This document shows positions 21,944 to 35,750 of a stretch of DNA of 64,000 bases, piece after piece. The position numbers and the translations under genes were made by a program. Below the pieces are notes generated by a model. It saw only the letters and a program-made list of their open reading frames with translations. It searched no databases and was not told where the DNA came from. The stretch lies in assembly GCA_019787685.1 (NCBI GenBank), contig JAHNUO010000007.1:124001-188000 (forward strand), written 5' to 3'. Numbering within the stretch: the stretch's first letter is position 1; each line of letters starts with the position of its first letter. This stretch comes from Chiua virens (Eukaryota; Basidiomycota; Agaricomycetes; Boletales; Boletaceae).

Positions 21944-23303
21944 ATGGGTCGCGCTAGGACCAAACAAAAGAAGGTCGCTCGCACCTCATCCACAACAGCG
22001 ACTACCTCGTCGTTGCCGCCCATCTCGTCGCTACTCGCCAAGGCGCAGGACCTCATTGTGCAGTGTGATTACTCCCTCGCCCGCAAATTCACAGAACGCG
22101 TGCTTGTCAGGGAGGATGCTACTACCGCGGAAAATAACCAGGCAAAAGAAATGCTCGCCATAGTTCTTTTGGAAACGGGCGACGTCGACGGTGCAAAGCA
22201 GGTACCTTGATCTTTTACGATGCTCACTGCGCTCCACTGATATCCCTAGATCTTCGTTACTCTCGTTCCTCCTCATCCAAATGCCCCGTCACCTCCACCC
22301 GCTTCTGCATATCTCTATCTCGCACAACTGGCCAATGACGACCCGTATGCTGCCCTCGCCCACTACCAATCCGCGATCGATCTCCTTCAGACTCAACTCA
22401 AAGGAAAATCACCCTCCTCTAACAGTATATCCGAGGAAGATGACGCCGAGATCAAGGGAAACCTCGTCAGAGCTTATCTTGGCATGGTAGAAATTTGGAT
22501 GGATCCGGAATACGACCTATGGTAAGTCTCACTATTTCTATTGAGCGGCAATCTTTGACGTGGTCCCCAGCGTCAACCCAGCCGCCTCGAACACGTGCGA
22601 TTCCCTCCTCTCCCAGGCCCTTAAAATTGACCCTCAAAACCTGGAAACACTCCAGACACTCGCCAGCGTACGTCTGTCGCAGGAAAAATCAGAAGAAGCC
22701 CTGCTGGCGCTCCGCACCTTCCCGCCCCCTCCAACACAAGAATCAACTGATACCCCTGCCGATCCACAGTCTCATGCGTTCCTTTTGTTGAGTGCGTTAC
22801 CCATACAGACTCGGATCACGCGTGCAAAGCTGCTCTTGGAGTGCGTTGCTTACCCAGACGCGCTGTCTCTTCTCGAGGGCGTCGTTGCTGCCGACGATAC
22901 GAATATCGAAGGGTGGTACCTCATGGGTTGGGCCTGGTGGTTACTGGCTGAGCGCCGAAAAGAAGGGGATGTCTCTGCCGGCGTCGGACTTGGTGAGGAG
23001 AGCCAACAGCTGGAGTGGCAGGACATGGCGAGGGATGCTCGCGATTGTTTGGAAACCTGTCAAACGGTCGGTCTTGGCTGTTTTTACCTGCTTATTGCCG
23101 ATAGGCTAACATCTCCCGATTTCTTGTAGCTACACATATCACAAGAACACCCAGACGTACCATTACTTGATCACGTCAGGGAGCTCATCGGGACTATGGA
23201 TGCACTTGGCATCCAACCGTCTCCAGCGGAAGAAGATGAGAATGGTGAGGAGTGGGAAGAAGTCAGTGATGATGAAGAGGACGAAGACGTAGAGATGGCA
23301 TGA
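21944..23303 (+). CDS. ACL4: Acl4-like TPR chaperone of ribosomal protein Rpl4
   Basis: Exons 21944-22201, 22250-22521, 22571-23066 and 23130-23303 give 399 aa. A basic N-terminus (MGRARTKQKK) is followed by TPR-type helical repeats: LLAKAQDLIVQCDYSLARKF, AYLYLAQLANDDPYAALAHY and SLLSQALKIDPQNLETLQTL. A GWYLMGWAWWLLAE helix comes next, and the tail is very acidic (EEWEEVSDDEEDED). This order and the tail match the Acl4 family. Family knowledge: Acl4 binds newly made Rpl4 and escorts it to the nucleus for 60S assembly, the acidic tail contacting the basic client. The start is the first ATG after ARG1 and opens a continuous frame. The main alternative is another TPR protein with an acidic tail. 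Confidence 0.82.
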
Positions 23304-24417
23304 TCGTGTCATGTCGTAGCAAAATTCCAACGCCTTGCTTGGCATCAGAGCGAAAGACGTAATAGGGGCGCAGGCATGCCCTGCAATCTCGAAAACGAGA
23401 GGACCCTAGAGGCTTTCCAGAAGGTTGAAGCATTTCTTTTCAACCCTTTGAAACATCCTTCTCTACTTGATTTTGCGACCATTTATCTGATCATCTCAAC
23501 TCTGACATCATCATCCAGCCGTCCAGAATGACACTGCGAAAGGAAGAGTCGAGTCGAGCAGTCGCAAGTCGACAGAAGTTTAGATCAAAGTTGGCCGGCC
23601 CAGCAGGAAAATAGAAAATTTCTCTTCGATGCGAATGCGAGGTCCTGTGTATGTAATGATTGATCTCGATGTCCCAGACTCCGAAATCATCGTAAGCTTG
23701 TACAGTACACGTTGTGTTTCATACCAAAGTAACTAAATGGGGAGCTACCGAGTATTTTGTCCTGCGCATCACGCAATCATTAAGAGAGTACATGATACCG
23801 CATGGAACACCTTTTCTATGTTGACGTAGTACCTAGACTAGATAGGAATGCACGTTGCCTCCGAGTCGTCCAGCCCCCCTGTACAGTGTGTTGTGGGAAC
23901 CGGGGACGTGCGACGGGGGTCAACCACGAGTATTAGGTGGCGGTAGCGGTATAAAATCGATTCTACCGTATTACTAATAATCAGTGCGTAACTGCGAATA
24001 CGTTCGGTCGCGCGCGTACAACTCCAACAGTGGTCTGCTCATCTCACCTCAAAGTCCTCCGCTGGACGGGATCGAACAAGGACTATGTCCAGTATATCCG
24101 AGTCGAGTCTCCTCAAGCAGGCTGAGGACATGGAATTTAGAGTTGCCAGGAAAATACCGTGACTTGTGCTACTTTAATAGCTACTAGTAAGGGTCGCTTC
24201 CACGGCTGCATTAGTAGCCTAAGCGAGGCATTCTAAATGTCCACTTTAAACTGGGACATAATCTAGTCGCCAGACGACATTCGATGACGCGGTGAGCTGG
24301 CACACGCACAGCCTGGCAAAGGCGTGGAGTCGCCGTGGACGGATCCAGCCACGATCCCTATATGTATCAGTCTAAATACGGGCACAGAGCCATTGAACAC
24401 AACCACCACCTACCAGT
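23304..24417. other. 1.1-kb intergenic region, no gene seen
   Basis: The region holds the ACL4 3' end and the IML2 promoter. A TATA-like GGTATAAAA occurs near 23950 and a plus-strand frame of 67 codons begins at 23984, but neither shows homology or an intron pattern. A CCTATATGTAT sequence about 60 nt before the IML2 ATG could be its TATA element. Confidence 0.45.
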
Positions 24418-27292
24418 ATGGCCGTCCAAGTAGATCCCGCAGAGGGTCTCCGTGCAGCCACCAAAGGTTTTGACCTCCTCTTTGCCAATGACTTGTTCGG
24501 TGCCGTCGACCTCTTCGGCGACGACAGCTACCGCGACTCTCCTTTCCACCTCATCGGACTTGGCGTGTGTGCGTTTCTAAAAGCCGCACTTGGAATGGAG
24601 GTATGATTTATCCGGCCTCCATGTTGGCGCTGGTTTCCAATTCTCCGCTGTTAGCCCGAGCTCATGGACGACGCCACACAATGTCTCGAGGCTTCCCAGG
24701 CGGGGTCCAAGAAGTTCATGAAACTGGCTAAATCGTATAAACCTTCCCATAGGTTCACCCCTGGTATTGAGTGGGAGGTTCTCCACACCGACGCAGTCCT
24801 TTTGTTGGGATTGACACATGCATTGAGGTGTGCAGTATATTTGGAATTTGCGACTCATCGCTGATACCATGTTTTGTCGTTTGCAGCGAGTCGTACAAGG
24901 GGTACCTGCAATGTCTGTCAGTTATCCGCTATTCCTCAGGCCGCTATGTTCCTGAAACGTTTACAGATATGAGTTCAACAGGCAAGCCTTCCGTATCCCC
25001 TCTTCTTATTCCGTTCTGGGTTGACATGTATGTATATGCTAGTGCACATTCAAAATTCACCAAGTATGTTCAATGCAGTACTGGCCACTGGTCCTTTCTG
25101 ACACAGCCATTCCAGATTGTTCAAGACATTATACCCAAACGGACTAGACGAGTATGCCACGCCTGGACAGACCCCTATGTCGTCTCGTCAGGGGTCGATA
25201 TACAACGTCAAAGCATCTGTAGCACAGATTTCTGTACAATCACGTCCCTCAGGGTTCCTAGCACGATGGGGGTTTACTTCTCCAACTTCTCCTCCTCCCA
25301 TGCCTGGCACTAAGACCAATCCATCCAACGACGAGATCGAGGAGTTGATCCTGTCGGGCGCTGCCTTTGGTGAGCTGCTCAGTCCCGATCTACTTTTCGT
25401 TTTCACGTTACTCAATGTGTTGTTTCATCGAGGTTATGGGCTGTTCAACCTCGTGCTATCACTTCTTCCTGCTAGGGCCAGGTAAGGGATACCCTTCTGG
25501 AATAGGAGTCTTGACGGCATCACATGTGTACCTCAGGGTTGTGGTAGGGTTTCTAGGGTACCAACATGACCGCCAACTCGCTCTCCGAGCATTGGCCGTG
25601 TCTGCCGCACGATCCGACGTGCATGCCGCATTTTCAGGGTACGTTCTTCGGTGTTTATTGCCTACTGCTATGCTTTCTGGATCCGTAACTGAACTGTATT
25701 TTCCTTTTGAATTCAAGGCTGGTTCTTATGACGTACTATGGCGTCATATTACTGATGGCCGGATACCAAGCAGACGAAGAACATATTGTGAGGCAGTACA
25801 AAGGGATCGTGAACAAGTATGTGATATCTCTTTCTATTTGTAATCCACCTTTAAGGGGGCTGCAGAGTCTCTGCCCGCTACCCCCGGGGTACCTTGTGGA
25901 TATTAAACAAAGTAAGTGTCTCGTTCCGCATTGGGTGGCCACGATCAATCGAGTGTACATTAGGCAAAAATCCAGCGCATGACGAAGAATGCCGAAGGTG
26001 CGATTGAAACCTTGAAAGAGGGTCTAGCACCCGACAGGCCAGAAACCTTTCCTCAAGCGGATGCATTGGTATGCGATTTCTGAGCTTTCATTTTGAAATG
26101 AATAGTTCACGCCTCACTTGGTCACGTAGCTTGCCTTTGAGCTTGCATGGACGTTACTTGGCTTCAGACGATACGAAGAATGCGCAGAGGTCTTTTTGGA
26201 GCTGATGCAAATGAATACCTGGTGGGTTGTCTTAACATTCGATTGCAATTGGTTTGAGTATGTCCTGAATGCGTCAACTCTGCCAGGAGTCACGCTACAT
26301 ACCTCTTTATCGCTGCAGGTCAGTTTCTGCTGAATGGTGAATTCGTCAGTTTCGAATTATTCCTCTTAGGGTGCTACGTATCCATCGGCAGGTTGGACGA
26401 GGCACAGAGTTTACTCGAAAAGATTCCTGACAGCATCAACACTCGGCGAAGGATGATGCCGACGGAGGGTTTCATCAAGAAGAAGTGTATGTCTTGATAT
26501 TCTCAAATTCCAACTTGGGATTCAATGGATTGTCTCGAAGTGGAATTCTACAAGAGAAAACAAATCCGACTGGGCGGTGACCCTGAGCGTTATGTGGAAG
26601 CAATCAGAATAAGTCCGGCGGAGGGTGCGTATCTTTTACCTTCTTGTTTCCGAAATGTCCTCTGAGTTTGAATTCCCAGAATTTGCCATCTGTTAAGTTG
26701 AAGAATTTGATGTGCTAGATGACACTCTAACCGGGGTCTAACAGTCTGGAACACGCACGCTCATGTTGACGAAGCTACCGCGCTAGCACACATTGAAGAG
26801 CTTAGTGCATTGACGCCTCCCGTTGGAATGGAGGGTAAATACACCCAGTCCTCGTCAGAAGATACGGTGCTCGATCTCGACACGCCTGACGAGCTAGCCA
26901 TTCGGTCGCTGATCCTCGGTATCGTTCACCGCACGAGAGGGGACTACGCAACTGCACGAACACTACTGAACGACGCGTTGAAGCATGGCGCAGACGTCGA
27001 CATCAGTACCTGGGTGACTGCAACGGCCTATTTCGAACTCGCAGTACTGGAGATGAAGGAAGGCGAGCGGCAAGCTGCGGAGCGGGGGTCCAAGTCCGAG
27101 AAAGTGGAAAGTGGGGAACAGAAAGGGATGACGCAGTGGCGCCAGACGTTCAAGATTGCCAGGGAGATGTTGGCGGAGGCGAGTCGATCTTGCACGGGAG
27201 AGATGGATCTATCGTCGAGGCTGGATAGTCGGATCATGATGTTGAAGGAGGAGATCGCGACGAAGATGGAGATGGTAGGATGTACTGAATGA
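24418..27292 (+). CDS. IML2: IML2 / TTC39 family TPR protein
   Basis: Sixteen exons are 24418-24600, 24655-24827, 24887-24916, 25043-25063, 25116-25369, 25433-25481, 25537-25638, 25718-25816, 25866-25911, 25964-26068, 26130-26221, 26287-26318, 26370-26486, 26541-26624, 26680-26691 and 26745-27292, giving 648 aa. [72 protein letters not shown] and the TPR-like C-terminal half follow the Iml2/TTC39 order. In yeast, Iml2 associates with the mitochondrial surface and cytosol and is linked to clearance of inclusion bodies through lipid droplets. Exons of 12 nt (26680) and 21 nt (25043) are unusual. The 126-nt intron 24917-25042 may hide a few residues (an expected YALNS-like segment is missing). 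The family is secure; a few junctions are less so. Confidence 0.87.
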
Positions 27293-27516
27293 GTGGCGAT
27301 ATTGGCCGCATGGTTTGGTGTATTCTTACTGTACTTCGCTACATTGAACTCTTCATTTTAAAGACTCGGAGAGTGCTTTGTGAAATGACGCAATTAATGG
27401 GGCTAAATAGGGTTAGGGTTTGTAAAAGGAATGAATTATTTCTACGTTTGGTTGCTTACTTTACCTCTTAGACGTGCTGTGTTCTCCACGTCAAACTCCT
27501 CTTGAACATCAACGTC

Positions 27517-27538
27517 GACAACGACAACGACAACGACG
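27517..27538 (+). repeat. AACGAC microsatellite in HSF leader
   Basis: Several GACAAC/AACGAC units lie directly before the HSF start codon at 27539, so they are probably in the 5' untranslated leader. Confidence 0.7.
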
Positions 27539-29831
27539 ATGGCCGGTCCCACCGACCAACAAATGTCACTTACAGTGGCAGCTAGAGGCAGCTCGTCCCA
27601 CTTGAACAGACCAGCCAAACAATTCGTGCCTGCTTTCCTTCAGAAACTATATGAGTACGTCTATGCCACTGATCTAATCTTTATCAAGAGGTTCGTGACT
27701 TGCTCATCCATCCATTCGTTTGGTACTCGATAGGATGGTCAATGACCCCGCCGACCAAGATCTCATAAGATGGTCTGATACAGGCGACTCCTTCTTTGGT
27801 GGGTACTTGTGTCACCCCTTACGCGCCAATCTGCCTGCTAACTGTCCATGTTGCCCCTTTATTACCCCAGTTCTCGACCAGGAGCGATTCGCGAGTGAAG
27901 TCCTCGGACGTTGGTTCAAGCACAAGAACTTTAGCTCTTTCGTCCGCCAACTCAATATGTATGGTTTCCACAAGATCCCTCATCTCCAACAAGGTGTCCT
28001 CCGTGCCGACTCAAACACAGAGTTTTGGAACTTTGAACACCCACACTTTTTACACGGTCAACCAGACTTGCTGTGTCTCATACAGCGCAAGAAGCAGGCG
28101 GCGACGACCGGTGACGACGCGCACGCCACGCCAGCTGCAGGGAAGGACGTGGCGGGGGGTGGTGCGGTGGGGAGCTTGTCTGCGAATCAGATGTTGGACA
28201 TCAACTCGATTGTGAATGGGATACAGGTGATTAAGCGGCATCAGGCGGCCATCTCTGCCGACTTGAACGAGCTAAGGAGTTCGAATCAGCATCTTTGGCA
28301 GGAGGCGATGACGGCGAGGGAGAGGCACAAGAAGCACCAGGATACCATCAACCGGATTCTCAAGTTTTTGGCGAGCGTGTTTGGGCATGGGGATGAACGG
28401 ATCAGAAAAGACGAGGATGTCCCACACGCTGCCGTGTCGAGGAAGCCTCAGAGACTGATGATTGCAGATGGACGGGTTGGAGAAAAGTTGGAACCGTCGG
28501 AAGAGGACTCGAGGTCGAGCCTGGAAAGTGCACGGTCGACGAATTCGGCGGGTGCGTCTCCTCGGTTGATCACTTTTTTACGGTGCTAATAATCGCAAAC
28601 TTTAGATCTTTTTGGGTCAATGGATCCACCATCTGTTGCGCCTTCGGAGCCGTTCATAAGCAGATTTGCTTCTGTGGAATCTAACCTCCCCGACGCCCCG
28701 ACACCCACGGAGCCGCGTCTCCCCCCCACACAAGAAGCGCGGCTAGCGGCTAGTGCCCCGCCACCAAACGCGACGAGTAGCACGCCGCTCTCGAGCTCTA
28801 CGGTTACGCCACCTACACCCACACAAACGAATAATGACCACATTGTACAAACAGCGCTCACTTCTGTCCTCAACTCACCAACACAAATGCAAAAACTCCT
28901 CGCGGCACTTGCTTCTCAGTCCATTGGTCCCGAGGTATTGCCACCAGCAGGTCAACCATATCACCCGCAACATCTTATCGCCCCATCCCCATATAACAAC
29001 AATCCTCAGCAGCACACTCTTGGCATCAATCAAGGCACTGGAAACGCTCAACCAAATGCCACAGGGCCAGGGCGATTACCTCAGACGTTTGATTACACAC
29101 CCGCCAACGCGTTATCACCGTTCACGCTTTCGCTTCTGGGTGCCCCATCAGATCCGGATCCCTATGCACTCCAACAGCAAGACGATCGACTTCAAAAGTC
29201 ATACAAAAGTACAACGGAGATCAACAATGATGTTGACGAGCTGCAAACGAGCATACAATCACTTATCCAGAGTTTGGGCATCGACCCTACGTCGCTCGAT
29301 TCGAGTATACCTCCCGCTGAAACGCCCCCTGGCGGGGGAGGCGGGGGAGGCGCGTCCGCGCCACCACCACCTCCAAGCGACGTGGACATGTTCCCACCCG
29401 TCAATATCGGTCCCGGGCAAGACTTTGACTTTGACTCGTTCCTGATGGACATGCCGCGTGCCAGTGAGGAAGACGGCGATCTGGAGAAGTTGGCGGAGAG
29501 ACTTGACCCGTCGGTTGTGCCCAAAGCGTCGGATTCCTCCAAGATTGGGAGCGCGTCGTCGGAGCAGCTGCATGCGTTTTTGGATGTGGCGTTGCAGGAC
29601 GGGGGTGGGATGCCTCCGTTGCATGGCATGCATGCGTTCAAGGTCCCGCTTGAAACTGGCGTGGCTTCGGGGTCCGGGACTGGGACTGGGACTGGGGCAC
29701 GGGGACGAAAGCGCAAGTCGGAGGTCGTCCTGGACGACGTACACGCGTATGCGCCACAGGAACCCCAAGGGGGTACGACGGCCTCTGTGACGCCTTCGAT
29801 AACGAACAATAAGAGCAAACGCAAGAGATAG
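27539..29831 (+). CDS. HSF1: Heat shock transcription factor (HSF type)
   Basis: Exons 27539-27654, 27734-27798, 27871-28551 and 28606-29831 give 695 aa. The winged-helix DNA-binding domain spans about residues 25-130 (VPAFLQKLYE, IRWSDTGDSF, ASEVLGRWFKHKNFSSFVRQ, LNMYGFHKI). The oligomerisation coiled coil (SIVNGIQVIKRHQAAISADL, then LNELRSSNQHLWQEAM) lies around 180-245. The remaining C-terminal half is low-complexity, with Pro/Gln/Ser/Thr-rich and Gly/Pro runs, an acidic DFDFDSFLMDMP motif likely to be activating, and a basic end (GRKRKSE, NKSKRKR). Family knowledge: HSF trimers bind inverted nGAAn repeats and drive chaperone genes. The first intron splits the DNA-binding domain at a position that keeps the frame. 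A GGGACT repeat encodes a Gly-Thr run near the end. Secure as an HSF; whether it is the main Hsf1 or a paralogue cannot be told. Confidence 0.94.
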
Positions 29832-30230
29832 ATGAGGTTCTGGAGGGTTGGATTCACGGGATATACTAGATCGCCCTCGGTTTCGAACGACCTACCCACC
29901 CCTCTTGAAGATGCAATTTAAAACACGATCAGGCAAAGAGGGTGCGTTGATCGGTGCCCGACGTGGCACTTTACTAATGAGATATGATACGGGTACATCA
30001 TGTTTGAATCGTTGGGCGTCGTGATGCTATTAGTGTACAATCTCGCTTTGTTGTAGTATTTGTAGGTTATTTCGTCCGCTTGACGGTTTTGTACGATTTG
30101 CGGTTACCAGCAACAGAATATACTTGTCCGTCTCGATAGAGCAAGGGTGGCTCGATGATGATCAAAGGCAAAGTCAAAGTCATTCACACCTGCATATCTA
30201 CGTGGGTGGGACTCTATTTTACATTGCTTT
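29832..30230. other. Convergent 3' region HSF / GH1
   Basis: The 399-bp gap lies between the stop codons of two converging genes and holds no conserved frame. It should contain both polyadenylation regions. Confidence 0.55.
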
Positions 30231-32890
<2,660 letters not shown>

Positions 32891-32943
32891 CGCTAGTGCC
32901 GGGGGAACCCTCAAACTCGAGGCGTTCCAAACTTCCTGCACCG

Positions 32944-32952
32944 TACTTATAC
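32944..32952 (-). promoter_or_regulatory. TATA-like box of the GH1 gene
   Basis: GTATAAGTA on the minus strand lies about 55 nt before the GH1 ATG at 32890. The position is suitable for a fungal promoter; the match is imperfect. Confidence 0.4.
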
Positions 32953-35112
32953 GCGAAAATGGGTGATATCGGAGTCCACGCACCGAGGAATTGTAATTGC
33001 AAGGATGTAAGGAGAGCGGTAAATGAGGTAAATTTCGCGATCAAGACGGACCGCTAGAGTTCCGCACGAATCACCGGGTTTTTCGTCGACGGGTACGATG
33101 TCGAGGCGTCGTACCCGGGAGTACACGGTGTTCTGCGGGCTGGAGTCTTTCTACTAGGACCTGGTCTTCAGGATGGTCGGTCGGAATGTTGATATCCTAC
33201 ACGGAGACGTTATTCGATCACCACCGCATCTCAGTATCCCGCCATCTGACACACTCACTCGAAAGAATCGGAAAGATTCATCTCGGCGCTAGCCTTGAGT
33301 TTCAACGAATCGGGAAGCTTCTTCAGGTACTTATTAATATCTCTTGTTTTGAGTCAACGAGTCTCACATGATCCGTTCCATTGGTTTGCTCGGAATTCAC
33401 TGAAACGTATGAAAAACCAGGCTGGTGTGCTACCAGCATCGGATGTCCCAGAGGGTCACGCGGAGATTGACGTGATGCATGGAATTCCGAAGGGAAAGCA
33501 CATCGTCCCGGTAATATCTAGTCACTAAAGGACGACGGCTTTAGTGATTATGCTCTCGGTAACACTTCAGACACAACCACTTCCGAACTGGATGAGTACC
33601 TCCGTCTTTTCTTGAAACGTTCGAATGCAGAGTGCCGGAGACGCTGCGGTGTCTGGAACATACCGCCATACACGTGCACCATACACCGCGAGACACCGTC
33701 AGGATGACGGGTCTATTCGTTGCTGCGGGTGCGGTGTTCGCAGGTACGGGTATGGTGTTGGCTTTCCGACCCGCGGTGTTACCCGTGCGGAGCCTAGGCT
33801 ACGGCCCACCGAACGGTAATACGGTGGGTGGAATTGAAACATGCAAAGCCGGGCCCGTCCTTGTGTTCGAAGACATATAGCCTTGATGTCCAAAATTTCA
33901 ACACGAGCCTGAGTGGTCTGAAAAGTTCCACGAATAACTAAAGTGCTGACGGTGGGATGTCCATGTCATTTGCCACAGTTATACCCGGGATGATCCGTCA
34001 AGCTTCAAGGATCAAAATCGTTGACATAGCTTCCTATTTTGCTCCTATTTGGAAACCGAAACGATACGCCAGAAAAGGACGGTTCAATGACAGCGCTCGA
34101 AGCACCGATGGTAGGATAAAGGAAAGTGTCTCGCCTAGTGCGTGTCCCGGCGGACCACAGTGGATTGAGTGCTGGGTACATCTCCCCGAGGTTGTTCATG
34201 GAGATGGTGTTTCTTTTATTAACTTGTCCGTACTTCTACACGAGTGAGGTTTGAGCTGGTTACTTAAATCTGACTGCTAAATTTCAGGCCGACAGGTGGT
34301 CTTGCAGCCACAGTGCTATTTTGCATCCTCCATGTCTCAGGGATCGCCAATTCTCCTCATTGGCTTCAGCTTTGTTGAAGGAAATTGACCACCGAAAATT
34401 GTCTGAACGCACGACGGTCATTTTGCTGGTTCCGGGAAGTGTTCTATTTCTCGTTGGCGGTGTCCACGAAGCAACCGTGAAACGTGCCTCTATCCTTCCG
34501 GCTCGTTTATTCAAGGTAGGTGAGTTCCAATTTACACGTTACCCACTATTCTAACCTGGCCGCTTTTCTTCCACAGATACTCGCAACGATTCCGAACATC
34601 GACCGTGCTGGGCTAGGTAGCAACCTGGGCACCTTCAATGATAATACCAGTCGCGTCCACTTGATCCCTGTAAGTCAAGTGTTCATCCAGGATCAGCGTC
34701 GACTCTCAGCCAATACGATGCTACTCTTCGTAACGCAGTGCTGCATGCATGGGCGCGGTCTATTGCGATGGTTTGAATAGCGACAACGTCATGGGCCGGA
34801 ATTACTTTGATTTTATCGCTATTTTTGCGGGAATATTCTGTAGATCGCAAGACGCTGCACAGTGGTGATGCCGACGAGCCGACGAGGCTTGTAATGTTTA
34901 CTCGGCCACCATCTTGTAATTTTTCATGGCGACAATTGATCAGTGAAAAATCCGAGCCGAGTATCAGTATCTCCACCTTCGAACCTGGTTCTCATGTCAC
35001 TTTCATCTGGAACTCATCTTTCGTCGGGTATCTCGCGCTCTATTTCGTCCTTGATTTCTTTTCTTTCTGGACACCCCTGACTTACTTAAACGCATGCTTC
35101 TCGTTTCATTCC

Positions 35113-35175
35113 AAACATGTTGGCCCCGTATCTCCCATTCGGTTTCATTTCGGTTCATCTCTATCATATTGACAA
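35113..35175 (+). repeat. Dispersed repeat, copy 1
   Basis: The segment shares the block TTGGCcCCgTAT-TTCCc-TTCGGTTtcATTTCGGTTCAT with copies at 35.27 and 47.09 kb. It is short and diverged on both sides. Confidence 0.6.
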
Positions 35176-35267
35176 GGTCAGCGTGGAAACCTCATTTCGT
35201 GAGAGATGCTCCACTTTTAACTCAGGCTTCCTGTGCTGTAATTGCACTCTTCTCGTTCTCCTTCCAG

Positions 35268-35420
35268 GGAGGTTGGCCCCCGTATTTCCTGTTCGGTTTA
35301 TTTCGGTTCATGTTCAGATCATCCTGCCAATGGTCGGAATCGGGATCCAGGGTCAATTTCCCGAGATGTTTCCCGTGTTTCCTTGAACCCATTAGTTATC
35401 ATCGTTCGCTCGCCGATGAT
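35268..35420 (+). repeat. Dispersed repeat, copy 2
   Basis: This copy aligns with 47082-47240 over about 150 bp, including the GGTTCATGTTCA...TGCCAA block, a GGGAtCCAgGGTC block, TTTCCCGTGTT and a GTT(A/T)TCATCG(T/A)...CGATGAT end. Confidence 0.65.
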
Positions 35421-35750
35421 ATCGGTGAGATATGGAACTAATTCACGCCGCGACGTCGTCTTCCCACAGTTTGGTAGAGGACATGACTGGAGGGGAGGGA
35501 TTCGAAGAAGCATCTCGGGCTTCGTGAGTCTAATGAACCTCTTATGCCAGGTGTTGTGATGATCATGAGATGAGTGAGCGGCAACCCAACTTATTATGTC
35601 CAGCGCTATAGACGATGTTAATTGCTGAAGCACTGACCGACTTCCTAGTGGCTGTACTGATCGCTTTGAAGGCCCATCGCTCGCAGTCCCAAGAAGGGTT
35701 CGTTGTATTTGCGAATGTGATGCCAATGTGGTGTACATATGAAAAATAAA

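Larger units (their letters stand above)
32891..35750. other. 2.9-kb spacer with diverged repeats, no intact gene
   Basis: Only short open frames occur between the GH1 start and the EXO70 stop. Two copies of a dispersed repeat (35.11 and 35.27 kb) and broken coding-like segments, such as a plus-strand frame at 33.63-33.88 kb, suggest decayed mobile or duplicated DNA. No reverse transcriptase, integrase or transposase motif was seen. Confidence 0.45.

Noticed and set aside
27405..27424. Telomere-like TAGGGTTAGGG
   Set aside because: Only two units, inside a 3' flank; also short single matches near 15190 and 38310. No array, so not a telomere or clear interstitial telomeric repeat.
29192..29899. 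Long minus-strand open frame (235 codons) opposite the HSF gene
   Set aside because: It is the antisense shadow of the low-complexity HSF exon 4; no splice pattern or homology of its own.
32891..35750. Possible retrotransposon or DNA transposon in the 2.9-kb spacer
   Set aside because: No reverse transcriptase, integrase, DDE or long terminal repeat could be identified; only short diverged repeats.
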